From Enterobacter cloacae subsp. cloacae ATCC 13047 (lineage in GTDB: Bacteria > Pseudomonadota > Gammaproteobacteria > Enterobacterales > Enterobacteriaceae), in contig NC_014121.1 of NCBI RefSeq assembly GCF_000025565.1, forward strand, positions 2,294,001 to 2,358,000: DNA of 64,000 bases. The letters are read 5' to 3'. The notes beneath the pieces were generated by a model, which was given only the letters and a program-made list of their open reading frames with translations, had not been told where the DNA came from and did not search any database. Shown here in pieces: positions 46,110 to 55,019 of this stretch. The translations under genes were made by a program, and so were the position numbers. How positions within the stretch are numbered: the first letter of the stretch is position 1; every line of letters begins with the position of its first letter.

Positions 46110-46467
46110 TGCACTGACTTTGGTTTTAAAAAACGATTGGGTAGCATCGTCTTCTGGTAATACCTATACCGGAAAATACACAGTTGGACGGTTTCACCTG
46201 ACAGATGCGTTCATCGTTGTGTATATGAAGCTGATACATGGAATTGAAATACCCGATTTATGGGTCAGTAGCAGTTTCACTAACATACCAGATACCGATA
46301 CCCGTAGGGTTATGTATATGGAAGGCTGTGATATGTTATCGAAAGATACAATGAACGAAATCCGTAATGCAGTGAAGTCCCCGCCTGACAAGCTGAAAAT
46401 ATATCGTAATGGAGAGCGTATTGTTAAGATAGAAGTTATGGAAGAACGAAATGAAATCACCCTATGA
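46099..46467 (+). CDS. Unknown protein, middle gene of a three-gene overlap set
   Basis: A 122-residue soluble protein that I do not recognise. It starts MENNALTLVLKNDWVASSSG and appears beta-rich in the first half, with no signal peptide or membrane helix. GGAG lies at good spacing before the ATG at 46099. It overlaps the preceding gene by 11 bases and the following one by 17, so all three are probably translated as a coupled unit. Confidence 0.6.
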   Translation: MENNALTLVLKNDWVASSSGNTYTGKYTVGRFHLTDAFIVVYMKLIHGIEIPDLWVSSSFTNIPDTDTRRVMYMEGCDMLSKDTMNEIRNAVKSPPDKLKIYRNGERIVKIEVMEERNEITL

Positions 46468-47047
46468 ACGTTATATTAAAATAGCAGTCATAACCGTCGC
46501 AATAGCCTACGGCATCAATCTCCTTTACGGGCTGACGCCCCCCCCATATCAGCCTAAAACCCCCGAAGTGAAGGCCAAGGTAAATGCTGATACCGTAACT
46601 CAGCAACAACCTGAGCAACCATCCAAACCATCGATAATCGATATACTTCCGCGAATGTATACAACAGGGGAAGTTTATGCGCGGTTTGAACAACATGAAT
46701 TCAGGGCAACAAATGACTTCAAAAAATGTCAGTTAATGGTAACAGGAAAAATAACTGGTATCGGTACTGTTACTTTCAGAAAAAATCCTGTAGTAACATT
46801 GGGTATTCCCGGTTCAGATGAAGGCCTGAAGTTCATATTTGAAGATACGAATTACAATAACGATAAAGTTGCTGCATTGAATATTGGGGATCTGATTATA
46901 ATCGCCGGGAAGAATGCACGACCTGGAACCTTTGGTGGTATCTTTCTTGATGACTCGAAGATAATGACTGATATGATTTCAAAGAAGAAACGACAAATTT
47001 TGGTTGTCAATGGTGGCGTTTACGACCGGGAAATTTGCCAGAAGTAG
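46451..47047 (+). CDS. Membrane-anchored OB-fold (tRNA_anti-like) protein
   Basis: A 198-residue protein with one N-terminal helix (IKIAVITVAIAYGINLLYGL) and a Pro/Gln linker. A C-terminal domain reads FKKCQLMVTGKITGIGTVTFRKNPVVTLGI...LNIGDLIIIAGK. That pattern (VTGxI...VxL...xxGDxVxIxG) is that of the tRNA_anti-like OB fold found in small membrane proteins. It is the third gene of the overlapping set and is followed by a hairpin. The function is unknown. Confidence 0.65.
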   Translation: MKSPYERYIKIAVITVAIAYGINLLYGLTPPPYQPKTPEVKAKVNADTVTQQQPEQPSKPSIIDILPRMYTTGEVYARFEQHEFRATNDFKKCQLMVTGKITGIGTVTFRKNPVVTLGIPGSDEGLKFIFEDTNYNNDKVAALNIGDLIIIAGKNARPGTFGGIFLDDSKIMTDMISKKKRQILVVNGGVYDREICQK

Positions 47048-47066
47048 CGTTGTCCTTGCCCTTGAA

Positions 47067-47090
47067 ATGGAGGGGGAGAATCCCCTCCAT
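47067..47090. terminator. Hairpin after the three-gene set
   Basis: ATGGAGGGG and CCCCTCCAT pair around a 6-base loop, 19 bases past the stop. It has no T tail. It lies between convergent transcripts, with the VIT gene ending at 47205 on the other strand. Confidence 0.5.
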
Positions 47091-47204
47091 CACCCCTTCA
47101 ACAGGTATTGGCGCAAGCAGGAATCGAGTTTGAAGGGAGCTGCATTGCAAATTGTTTTGCGAAGCATCGCCAGTAAGATGGTACTCGAATTGTGCTTCAT
47201 AACA

Positions 47205-47894
47205 TTAAAGCAGGGCCTGCCCTGCAAAATGACCAATCCCCATAGACAAAAGCATAGCCATGGTACTCCAGAACGTAATTCTTATGATCGCCCTGACAGG
47301 AGAGGCTTTACTCAAAACCGAAGATATATAGCCAAGGACCGCCAGTGAAAAAAGGGTGGAAAGGATTATCAACAAAAAAGCCAGTTTCAGAGGGGAGAGC
47401 CATGCCACGATTAAGGGTAACACCGCACCAGCGGAAAAACTCAGGGCAGAAAAGACAGCTGCCTGTAGGGGCTGTGCAGAATTTATATCCGTCAACCCCA
47501 GTTCTTCACGGGCATGAGCATCCAGGGCATCTTTGACCATAAGTTGCTCCGCAACCTGCCGGGCAAGCTCTGGCTCCAGTCCACGTTGCATATAAAGTGA
47601 AGTCAGTTCCCGCACCTCTCCCTGATAATCAGTTTCCAGCTCCCTTTTTTCCTGGGCAAGTGCTGCGTTTTCGGTATCCGCCTGAGATGAGACGGAAACA
47701 TATTCCCCTGTGGCCATTGACATAGCTCCGGCAACCAGTCCTGCAACACCTGCAAGTAAAACACCGGAAGGACTGCTATTTGCAGATGCAACCCCAAGAA
47801 CAAGGCTCGCTGTCGAAACAATTCCGTCATTTGCCCCCAGTACAGCTGCCCTCAGCCATCCCACTTTTTCGATACTATGTCGTTCAAGATGCAT
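47205..47894 (-). CDS. VIT1/CCC1-family metal transporter
   Basis: A 229-residue inner-membrane protein of the vacuolar iron transporter family, which moves Fe2+ or Mn2+ out of the cytosol. Signature segments are RAAVLGANDGIVSTASLVLGVA (first helix), AGAMSMATGEYVSVSSQADTE (second helix and metal-binding start) and a cytoplasmic helical pair rich in Glu. Three C-terminal helices end the protein. GAAGGA precedes the ATG. It is the last gene of a minus-strand set with a CDF transporter and two cytochromes, suggesting iron or manganese handling. Confidence 0.85.
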   Translation of the reverse strand: MHLERHSIEKVGWLRAAVLGANDGIVSTASLVLGVASANSSPSGVLLAGVAGLVAGAMSMATGEYVSVSSQADTENAALAQEKRELETDYQGEVRELTSLYMQRGLEPELARQVAEQLMVKDALDAHAREELGLTDINSAQPLQAAVFSALSFSAGAVLPLIVAWLSPLKLAFLLIILSTLFSLAVLGYISSVLSKASPVRAIIRITFWSTMAMLLSMGIGHFAGQALL

Positions 47895-48486
47895 ATATTT
47901 TTTCCTTCAAATACGCATACTCATCGGAATTACGGATAAATAGAAAATGCATTGACGGATAAATGCGCGGTTATAGTCTGTTTTAGCCAACCATTACAGG
48001 GCATCTTATCCATCATAAACCTACAGCACTATTCGGTAACGGGATTTTTCCTTTGGCTACGAACGGTGAGGAAGATATGCAGCAACCCCATCGCACCATG
48101 TGCCCAGAAATAGGTTTCAATAAATACAGTCAGAAACTTATGCACATGCAGGACGGTTTCTGTCAGCACAGGTGACGTGCCAAGAGCAGTATTGAGAGCA
48201 AACCAGAATCCACCACATAATGCAACGCCCAATAGTGCAAGTACACCAAGCCCCTGAACCAGAGCAGCAATCCCACCAGCATGAGCTTCAGGAAGACGGA
48301 ATGATATCAGCATTTTGATATCTTCAACCACACCTCGAAAATCAAGGACCACCCAGGCAAAATAGTAACGAAATCCTCGTTGTGTCAGCATCCATGCAAG
48401 CATGACAAACCCAAGGACAATCAGTGATAACCCAGTGATAACATGGAACTGATCTTGACCCGCCATTTCCGGACAGCTTTTGTATC

Positions 48487-49302
48487 TTAAGTTAACGATG
48501 CCCGCTGCCGCCGGTATTCTCTCGGAGAGTGATATCCCAGCGCACTATGCGGGTGATTTTCATTGTAATGCGTGAACGCCGCTGCAAGGTTTCGCAGGGC
48601 TGTTCTCACATCCGGTTTCGGCATGAACGCGATATAGTCTTCCTTCATCGTCTTCACGAACCGTTCGGCCATGCCATTGCTCTGCGGGCTGCTCACCGCT
48701 GTTGTACATGGCTCCAGATTCAGCTCTTTGGCGAACCTCCGCGTTTCATGCGCGGTATATGCTGAACCGTTGTCCGTCAGCCACTGCACCGCTGTGTCGG
48801 GCAGCCTGTCGCCGAAGCGCTTTTCCACCGACCTCAGCATCACATCCTGCACGGTCGAACTGTCATAGCCTCCCGTGCTTGCTGCCCAGTCTATGGCCTC
48901 ACGGTCGCAGCAGTCCAGCGCGAACGTTACCCGCAGTTTTTCGCCGTTGTCGCAGCCGAACTCGAAGCCATCTGAACACCAGCGCATATCGCTTTCTGCC
49001 ACCGCTATCTTGCCCTTATGTTCACGCTTCGGTCGCTCTGGTTTGTGATGCAACAACAACAGGTTATGCTCGCTCATTATCCTGTAAAGCCGTTTGGCAT
49101 TCACAGGTGGCTGTCCCTCTGTGCGACGTTGCTTGCGCAGGATGCCCCACACGCGTCGATAACCATAACTCGGCATATCGCTGATAATGTTGAGGATAGC
49201 CGACAGTATTTCTGCGTCTGCTTCTTCATTACGCCGGTTACAGCGCCTGTCCTGCCAGTCGGCAGAACGGTTAATCCGCAGTGACAGTTGCGCACGCGAC
49301 AC
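48487..49302 (-). CDS. IS2-group transposase OrfB
   Basis: A 271-residue catalytic subunit with the IS2-type integrase core. It has [20 protein letters not shown] (first Asp), [15 protein letters not shown] (second Asp) and [16 protein letters not shown] (Glu). It ends [18 protein letters not shown], as in IS2. The frame appears intact; the ATG given may be internal if the protein is made by frameshifting from orfA. Confidence 0.88.
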   Translation of the reverse strand: MSRAQLSLRINRSADWQDRRCNRRNEEADAEILSAILNIISDMPSYGYRRVWGILRKQRRTEGQPPVNAKRLYRIMSEHNLLLLHHKPERPKREHKGKIAVAESDMRWCSDGFEFGCDNGEKLRVTFALDCCDREAIDWAASTGGYDSSTVQDVMLRSVEKRFGDRLPDTAVQWLTDNGSAYTAHETRRFAKELNLEPCTTAVSSPQSNGMAERFVKTMKEDYIAFMPKPDVRTALRNLAAAFTHYNENHPHSALGYHSPREYRRQRASLT

Positions 49303-49326
49303 GCCCCATGGTCCGGCTGACCATGG

Positions 49327-49722
49327 CTATTCCCCGTCCTTTGGCAACAAGGGCGCGTGCGCTATCCATTTTCGCGACTGACCGTACTCCACGGCTTCTT
49401 TCAGGATCTCAACTTCCATCGTCTTCTTGCCCAGAAGGCGCTGAAGCTCCCGGACCTGCTTCAGAGCAGCAGTAAGCTCAGAAGCAGGAACGACTTCCTC
49501 TCCAGCCGCAACGGCGGTGAGGCTGCCTTCCTGATATTGCTTCTTCCACTTAAACAGCAGGCTGGGCTGGATACCATGCAGGCGGGCGACATGGGAGACA
49601 TTCATACCCGGCTCCATCGTCTGCTGGATAATGGCGATCTTCTCCTGAGGAGTTTTACGTTTACGGACTTCTTGCCCTAACAGGATCCCGGTCATCTCAA
49701 AATTGGTGTTAGTGTTAGACAT
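49327..49722 (-). CDS. IS2-group transposase OrfA
   Basis: A 131-residue DNA-binding subunit. [20 protein letters not shown] forms the helix-turn-helix region, with [22 protein letters not shown]. The tail [16 protein letters not shown] is the coiled-coil end that matches IS2 OrfA closely. Confidence 0.88.
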   Translation of the reverse strand: MSNTNTNFEMTGILLGQEVRKRKTPQEKIAIIQQTMEPGMNVSHVARLHGIQPSLLFKWKKQYQEGSLTAVAAGEEVVPASELTAALKQVRELQRLLGKKTMEVEILKEAVEYGQSRKWIAHAPLLPKDGE

Positions 49723-50064
49723 ATATTCAAGCCTATCTCTTATCTGGAGATACAGCTACTGTCTGGTGTTTCAGGGGGCTACATCAGTGATAACATGGAA
49801 CCATGTTACGAACCCAGTGAGAGTATAGTCACTAAGCGCATCGCTTTCGGTAAGGTTTGAATTAATAATCTGCAATAAAATCAATACAGCTACGATGATA
49901 TGCAGCACACGTAGAAATGGTGTGTTTTTGTGAGGAAGAGCATTACGTAAATTTTCGTTCATAATTTAGCCACTTTTTTAAGGTTGGTTGACCACTCAAT
50001 ATTATGCCTTTTTATTAATGATAACCTTAACTTCTCAAAACCAAGATGCACTCAGTAATATCCA

Positions 50065-50450
50065 AACCATGTTCAAAGGCCCAGTACTCGACAGGTAAAT
50101 TCAGGTTCCTGAGTGGTTCTTATCGTCGCCAGATAGCCACGAAACAACGCAATGCTGTACAGAATGCTTATATCTGAACGCTTGAAATTCCAAAAGCGAC
50201 GTGGATCGTACGGCACTTAATCCGACGACCGATGAAGAGTGCAGCCATGACAAAATCCATTCACCAAGCCACATTAGGTGACGTCGGAAATGATCTTCTT
50301 ACGGCAAAGCACATGGCTTAGAATCCCTGTTCCAGCCTCGAAGAGGATACTGATGATTTATTTGCCGGAAAAAAGCATCTTAATGAGGGTCTCATACCGA
50401 TGATGAAGACATTACGGGCATCAGTGTGTTAATCAACGGGGAGCAGGTCA
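50065..50450 (-). mobile_element. Decayed IS407-type remnant
   Basis: This stretch aligns by eye with the IS407-type transposase gene at 53.5-54.7 kb of this window (ACCATG.TCAAAGGCCCA, TTCTTATCGTCGCC.GATAGCC). It ends in the same terminal AATCAACGGGGAGCAGGTCA. Many substitutions and a large internal deletion leave no usable frame. It lies between cytochrome b562 and the b561-like gene. Confidence 0.7.
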
Positions 50451-50494
50451 TCATGACCAACAAACAAAACACAGACTGACGCGTGACCACCAAA

Positions 50495-50548
50495 TATAAT
50501 TTGGCCCCCTGAATCCACCCCGCGCAACACCAATAGGTACTTAACTTA
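50495..50548. repeat. Possible isolated IS2 end
   Basis: AATTTGGCCCCCTGAATC followed by CAACACCAATA and CTTAA resembles the left terminal repeat of IS2 as I remember it. No transposase gene adjoins it, so it may be a fossil end. The surrounding region 49,963-50,750 holds no intact gene. Confidence 0.4.
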
Positions 50549-50750
50549 TGTTGAGGCAACAAACTAAAATATGTAGCATTGATAATGCATGTTTGTTACC
50601 CCAACATTTTTATATGTATTTTGCAGATAAGATAACGTTGTGAAATTTCCTCACCAGTGCATAGCTATCTGCTTGATTACAGGCACGTGTATCATGTCAG
50701 TTCAGGGATATCTTTCCAGCATATCTACCTTCACCGAATAATTCCCGGTC

Positions 50751-51125
50751 TTAGTCAACACCTAGTTTATTGTGGTATTTTCTCATCAGACTGCCTAGTT
50801 TCTGTGCTGCAATTTTCCCGGCGTCAAGACCTTCCTTCTCAGCGGTACTTTCAACGGCAGTTACCTCATCAATTAGAAGTGACATGCCTGCAACATACGT
50901 TTCCCTGTCATACCCTTCTACAGGGCTGTTCAGGATGGACTCTGCTGTTGCTTTCAGTTCCCGCATATCTTTCCTGAAGGATGTAACGTCCTCCTCCTTA
51001 AGTGCTGCGCGGTAGCTTTTATTCATCATCTTCATGGCATGTTCAACACCGTCAGAACCAGCCATTACACAGGGGGATAAAAGAAGGGTGGCTCCTATCA
51101 CAACAGTACGCATAATTTTTCTCAT
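50751..51125 (-). CDS. cybC: Periplasmic cytochrome b562 (CybC-like)
   Basis: A 124-residue secreted four-helix haem protein. A signal peptide (MRKIMRTVVIGATLLLSPCVMA) ends before AGSDGVEHAMKMMNKSY, where a Met takes the place of haem ligand Met7. The C-terminal GSLMRKYHNKLGVD carries the His that matches His102. The start at 51125 has GGAGG 6 bases upstream; a longer frame adds a poor leader. It lies 117 bases after a CDF transporter gene on the same strand, and the split b561-like gene follows. A role as a periplasmic one-electron carrier is likely. Confidence 0.82.
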   Translation of the reverse strand: MRKIMRTVVIGATLLLSPCVMAGSDGVEHAMKMMNKSYRAALKEEDVTSFRKDMRELKATAESILNSPVEGYDRETYVAGMSLLIDEVTAVESTAEKEGLDAGKIAAQKLGSLMRKYHNKLGVD

Positions 51126-51242
51126 AATAGCCTCCATATTGTTTACTCTCGTTTTCACAGTCAGAAGGGGTAATATTGCGCAAAAAAATAATCCCTTCCC
51201 AATCTTCTCAAAAAACAGCAGCATTCATATTATTTTTCAGGA

Positions 51243-52181
51243 TTATTTGCCCCCGCAACCAGGACTATTATCACCTTTAAAATAAGGGTCAACATGTGTC
51301 ATAACATTTAAAACATGATGATTATCTAAAACTGATTTCCTGGCCAAAACAGCAATGTCATGTCCTACTTTCACTGATAAATCACCATCAATTTCCAGAT
51401 GAACATCAACCACAACAAGGTCCCCCATTTTTCTGGTCTTGAGGTCATGGATGCCTTCGACCCCAGGCGTGGACAATAATGTTGTTTTTATACTATTTTC
51501 AGTTTCAATATCCACGGCCCTGTCCATCAAGTCATGAAGCGAATCTGACATAAATGAATATCCCATTCTGGTCACAATCAGTCCCACAACCAGTGCAGCT
51601 ACCGGATCAAGCAATTTAAACCCTGATAAACTACCAATAATACCAATAGCCACCACCAAAGATGAGGCGGCATCAGAGCGGGCATGCCAGGCATTGGCAA
51701 CCAGCATAGTGGATTTTACTCGGGTTGCTACTGCCAGCATATAGCGAAAAAGAAGCTCTTTGATAACCAGTGCGGCTAAGGCCACCCACAGAGCAACAAT
51801 ATGTACCTGAGGAATATCATCTGGTTGTTGCATTTTATTTGCTGCTGACCATAACATCCCGATGCCAACAATGAATAAAATTGTCCCCAGAATTAATGAT
51901 GCACCATTTTCATAACGATGATGCCCGTAGTGATGGTCATCATCGGGATTTTTTTTACTTTTATGATTAGCAATAAGCACCACAAAGTCTGAAACTAAAT
52001 CAGACAGAGAATGGATACCATCCGCAATAAGCCCCTGAGATCCGGAAAATACGCCAGTAATCACTTGCCCGGATGTCAGAAAACAATTAACAAGCACACT
52101 AACCCATGTGCTTTTACGGGCCGCGAGGAAACGCTCATGAGAACTAATATCAATATCATCCGTAAGTTTGTTTACCTGCAC
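51243..52181 (-). CDS. Cation diffusion facilitator (CDF) metal exporter
   Basis: A 312-residue CDF protein with six helices. The first metal site is HSLSD in GLIADGIHSLSDLVSDF, and the second is HARSD in NAWHARSDAASS, so the transport site is His/Asp-His/Asp. A His-rich loop DDDHHYGHHRYENGA follows helix 2, and a C-terminal cytoplasmic domain (about 215-300) with VVDVHLEIDGD completes it. The short tail ends PGCGGK. It is the first gene of the metal/redox cluster. FieF, MamB/MamM-like and zinc exporters are all possible relatives; the metal is not certain. Confidence 0.85.
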   Translation of the reverse strand: MQVNKLTDDIDISSHERFLAARKSTWVSVLVNCFLTSGQVITGVFSGSQGLIADGIHSLSDLVSDFVVLIANHKSKKNPDDDHHYGHHRYENGASLILGTILFIVGIGMLWSAANKMQQPDDIPQVHIVALWVALAALVIKELLFRYMLAVATRVKSTMLVANAWHARSDAASSLVVAIGIIGSLSGFKLLDPVAALVVGLIVTRMGYSFMSDSLHDLMDRAVDIETENSIKTTLLSTPGVEGIHDLKTRKMGDLVVVDVHLEIDGDLSVKVGHDIAVLARKSVLDNHHVLNVMTHVDPYFKGDNSPGCGGK

Positions 52182-52876
52182 CTGAAACTCCTAATAACAG
52201 CATCTACAGTTAATACTAAGCAGCCAATACTACCCGGCCAAGTTCAGTTTTGGTATATGAAATTTTGAGGTACTGTGGTGAAAATATAAAAATGGTGAGA
52301 TTTATTCCTGTAAAGACCGCGCCATGGTGGCGATAACATCTATTTATCATAACGCCTGAACATTAATTTATTCTGAACAGAAGAGAGAAGAAAAGTTGAC
52401 AGTTATCACAACTATACACTTACGCCCAGTGTGGATGGGTTCAACAAACTAAAATTGCAAACCCGATTAACTGAGGAATTGAGCGCTCTCGAAGAGGAGT
52501 TGCTTTCGGGTAGCTGTCAACCATTGCAAAATGGTAAACAACATCCTTTGGGTCCCCAACTGTGTGGCCACTGTAGTGACTGTGGTGGGTGATAGAACTG
52601 GTCACATTGATGCCAGACTTTTTCGTGCCGCATGTATGGCACACTGAATTTGATTAAGACCTGCTGAAATGAAACCGGAGTGCTTCAGCTACAGAAACTG
52701 ACCAAATCGTATACCCCAAGCAAGATCTGAATACCATCCGAACAATATCTCTTTTAGGTATACCTGATAAAGACCATGACACACAGTATCAATAGGGTTA
52801 AATTTGACTCTATTGACAATAAAAACACGCACTGTATCATATGGGTATCAATTTAATACTCAAAAGAGAATGCATA
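52182..52876. other. Gap between CDF gene and resolvase
   Basis: About 690 bases. A minus-strand frame (52,644-52,441, GTG start) encodes 67 residues beginning with CHTCGTKKSG, a CxxC zinc-ribbon-like start, followed by HHSHYSGHTVGDPKDVV. It has no clear ribosome site and may be the remnant of a larger gene. I do not recognise it. The right end of the gap holds the resolvase promoter. Confidence 0.35.
52813..52840 (+). promoter_or_regulatory. Promoter of the small serine recombinase
   Basis: TTGACA (52813-52818), a 16-base spacer and TATCAT (52835-52840) form a good sigma-70 promoter 36 bases before the gene. The repeated phrase TATCAT/GTATCA around the -10 could be part of a recombinase binding site. 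Confidence 0.65.
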
Positions 52877-53491
52877 ATGAATGTCCGTATCTATTGCCGT
52901 GCATCTACCGAAGGCCAACATGCTGATCGTGCATTAGTTAGCCTGCGCGAATTTGCGCAAAGCAAAAACTGGCAAGTAGCCGGAGAATACATTGAGAATG
53001 CCAGCGGTGCGAAGCTGGAACGTGTGGAACTGATGCACCTACTTGCCGAAGCACGGCCTGGCGATTTGCTTCTAATTGAAGCGATTGACCGTCTCAGTCG
53101 TCTTCAACATGAAGAATGGGCTGAACTCAAAGCTACGCTGAACAGTAAAGGACTGGTTATTGTTTCGATGGATTTGCCAACAAGCTGGCAGATGGTTGAA
53201 ATGTCTGGTAACGACCTTACTAGCGGCATTCTTCGGGCAGTCAATGCTATGCTGATCGATATCCTTGCGACAATGGCACGACAAGATTATGAAACCCGCC
53301 GTAAACGCCAGGCACAGGGGATCGAGAGAGCAAAACTGGCAGGTTTGTATACGGGGAAAGAAAAAGATATGGAAGCCCGTGAAACTGTTCGCGAAATGCT
53401 GGCGCAGAATGTTAAACCAGCCCACATCATGAAAGCGGCAGGTATCAGCCGCGCCACCTTTTACCGAATCAAGAAAGAGCTTTTGTGTTAA
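52877..53491 (+). CDS. Small serine recombinase (resolvase)
   Basis: A 204-residue resolvase/invertase. The N-terminus MNVRIYCRASTEGQHADRA holds the catalytic Ser in RAST. LLIEAIDRLSRLQHEEW has the conserved DRLSR. The C-terminal DNA-binding part is NVKPAHIMKAAGISRATFYRIKKELL. Plasmid and transposon resolvases of this type separate fused or dimeric replicons. The start at 52877 has AAAGAG upstream; a frame start 36 bases earlier lacks this. It is the second recombinase of the element and is distinct from the integrase. Confidence 0.85.
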   Translation: MNVRIYCRASTEGQHADRALVSLREFAQSKNWQVAGEYIENASGAKLERVELMHLLAEARPGDLLLIEAIDRLSRLQHEEWAELKATLNSKGLVIVSMDLPTSWQMVEMSGNDLTSGILRAVNAMLIDILATMARQDYETRRKRQAQGIERAKLAGLYTGKEKDMEARETVREMLAQNVKPAHIMKAAGISRATFYRIKKELLC

Positions 53492-53550
53492 AAACGGACT
53501 TGATAACAGTATTTGCTGCCCTGACCTGCCCCCACGATTAGATACAACAC

Positions 53551-54385
53551 TCAGTTAGTAACGTCGGAATCTTCATTCTCAGAATGACCCTTTCTCCAGC
53601 CCGCTGCAAATTCAGACGGTGTCTGATAATTCAGCGTGGAGTGCGGGCGGCATTCGTTATAATCCTGCCGCCAGTCATTAATAATTTTCCTGGCATGAAC
53701 GATATCGCTGAACCAGTGCTCATTCAAACATTCATCGCGAAATCGTCCGTTAAAAGCTCTCAATAAATCCGTTCTGCGTTGGCTTGCCCGGCTGGATTAA
53801 GCGCAACTCAACACCATGCTCAAAGGCCCATTGATCCAGTGCACGGCAAGTGAACTCCGGCCCCTGGTCAGTTCTTATCGTCGCCGGATAGCCTCGAAAC
53901 AGTGCAATGCTGTCCAGAATACGCGTGACCTGAACGCCTGAAATCCCAAAGGCAACAGTGACCGTCAGGCATTCCTTTGTGAAATCATCGACGCAGGTAA
54001 GACACTTGATCCTGCGACCGGTGGAAAGTGCGTCCATGAGGAAATCCATCGACCAGGTCAGATTGGGCGCCGCCGGACGGAGCAGCGGCAGACGTTCTGT
54101 TGCCAGCCCTTTACGACGTCTTCTGCGTTTTACGCCCAGGCCACTGAGGTGATAAAGCCGGTACACGCGCTTATGATTAACATGAAGCCCTTCACGGCGC
54201 AGCAAATGCCAAATACGACGGTAGCCAAAACGCCTGCGCTCCAGTGCCAGCTCAGTGATGCGCCCTGATAAATGCGCATCAGCAGCCGGACGGTGAGCCT
54301 CATAGCGGCAGGTCGACAGGGATAAACCTGTAAGCCTGCAGGCACGACGTTGCGACAGACCGGTCGCATCACACATCAACATCAC
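53551..54385 (-). pseudogene. IS407-type orfB, frameshifted
   Basis: The catalytic frame runs from 54385 through WSMDFLMDAL (first Asp), RTDQGPEFTCRALDQW (second Asp) to TQNGFIESF. It then stops because of one extra T in a TTTT run near 53,755. The next frame resumes NGRFRDECLNEHWF through the end STLNYQTPSEFAAGW. Read in one frame it would be a standard IS407 OrfB. Confidence 0.82.
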
Positions 54386-54408
54386 GGCTTCCCGCTTCTG
54401 GTCTGTCG

Positions 54409-54676
54409 TCAGTACTTTCGCCCAAGAGCCACCTGAAGCGCCTCTTTATCCAGCATGGCTTCGGCAAGCAGCTTCTTGAGTCTGGTGTTCTCTTCCTCAA
54501 GCGACTTCAGGCGCTTAACTTCAGGCACCTCCATACCGCCATACTTCTTACGCCAGGTGTAAAAACGTGGCATCGGAAATGGCATGCTTGCGGCAGAGTT
54601 CACGGGCGGGTACCCCAGCTTCGGCTTCGCGGAGAATACTGATGATCTGTTCGTCGGAAAAACGACTTCTTCATGG
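54409..54676 (-). pseudogene. IS407-type orfA, frameshifted
   Basis: The expected start MKKS at about 54,676 is followed by one missing base. The helix-turn-helix region (ELCRKHAISDA) is then followed by one extra T in a TTTTT run near 54,560. Beyond it the normal frame FYTWRKKYGGMEVPEVKRL runs to the end LQVALGRKY. At least two frameshifts are needed to restore it. Confidence 0.75.
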
Positions 54677-55019
54677 GGATGTCCTCATGTGGCTTATGAA
54701 GACATTACTAACATCGGGGTGTACTAATCAACGGGGAGCAGGTCAACGGAGGCTAATGCTAATACAAAAAGTGTGTTTTTCATCCTTTTTCACACAATTA
54801 CATAACCTCGAATAAAATACTAATTATATCAATAGACTACACATTGCATAGAGAACTAAAGAAGGTCTTGACCGAGCAAGGAAGGTAGGTAAAAGTTAGG
54901 CGGTTGCAACAGATATTCGTAAGCGACTTCTGGAAGCCAATATGAAGAGGTCTCAGCCAAGCAAAAAGTGGGATTAAGTCTTCCTACGATTAAAGGGAAC
55001 TGGAACATGCATCAAGAAT

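Larger units (their letters stand above)
48450..49786 (-). mobile_element. IS2-group insertion sequence in the cytochrome gene
   Basis: An IS3-family element of the IS2 group, about 1.34 kb. Its ends both start TGAT and share CCGGACAG/CCAGACAG about 20 bases in. It carries orfA and orfB. The flanking direct repeat CAGTGATAACATGGAAC (48433-48449 and 49785-49801) is 15-17 bases long, against the usual 5 for IS2, which is unusual. The repeat lies in the codons for FHVIT of the disrupted gene. Confidence 0.82.
48029..49962 (-). pseudogene. Cytochrome b561-like membrane protein gene split by an IS
   Basis: The 5' part (49962 to about 49787) encodes the first 59 residues, up to WFHVIT. The 3' part (about 48449 to 48029) continues GLSLIVLGF to the stop. 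Rejoined, it is a protein of about 195 residues with four helices. Histidines in RVLHIIVAV, WFHVITGL, LHVHKFL and GLLHIFL are suitable as haem ligands of a cytochrome b561/Ni-Fe hydrogenase cytochrome b type protein. The IS2-group element between them destroys the gene as it stands. It would have passed electrons across the membrane beside the periplasmic cytochrome b562. Confidence 0.8.
53522..54745 (-). mobile_element. Degenerate IS407-group IS3-family element
   Basis: 1224 bases bounded by inverted repeats TGACCTGCCCCC and TGACCTGCTCCCC (minus strand). OrfA and orfB both carry frameshifts in homopolymer runs, and no matching target duplication flanks the element (GCCC versus ACGG). It is therefore probably inactive. 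A more decayed copy with the same end lies at 50.1-50.4 kb. Confidence 0.82.
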
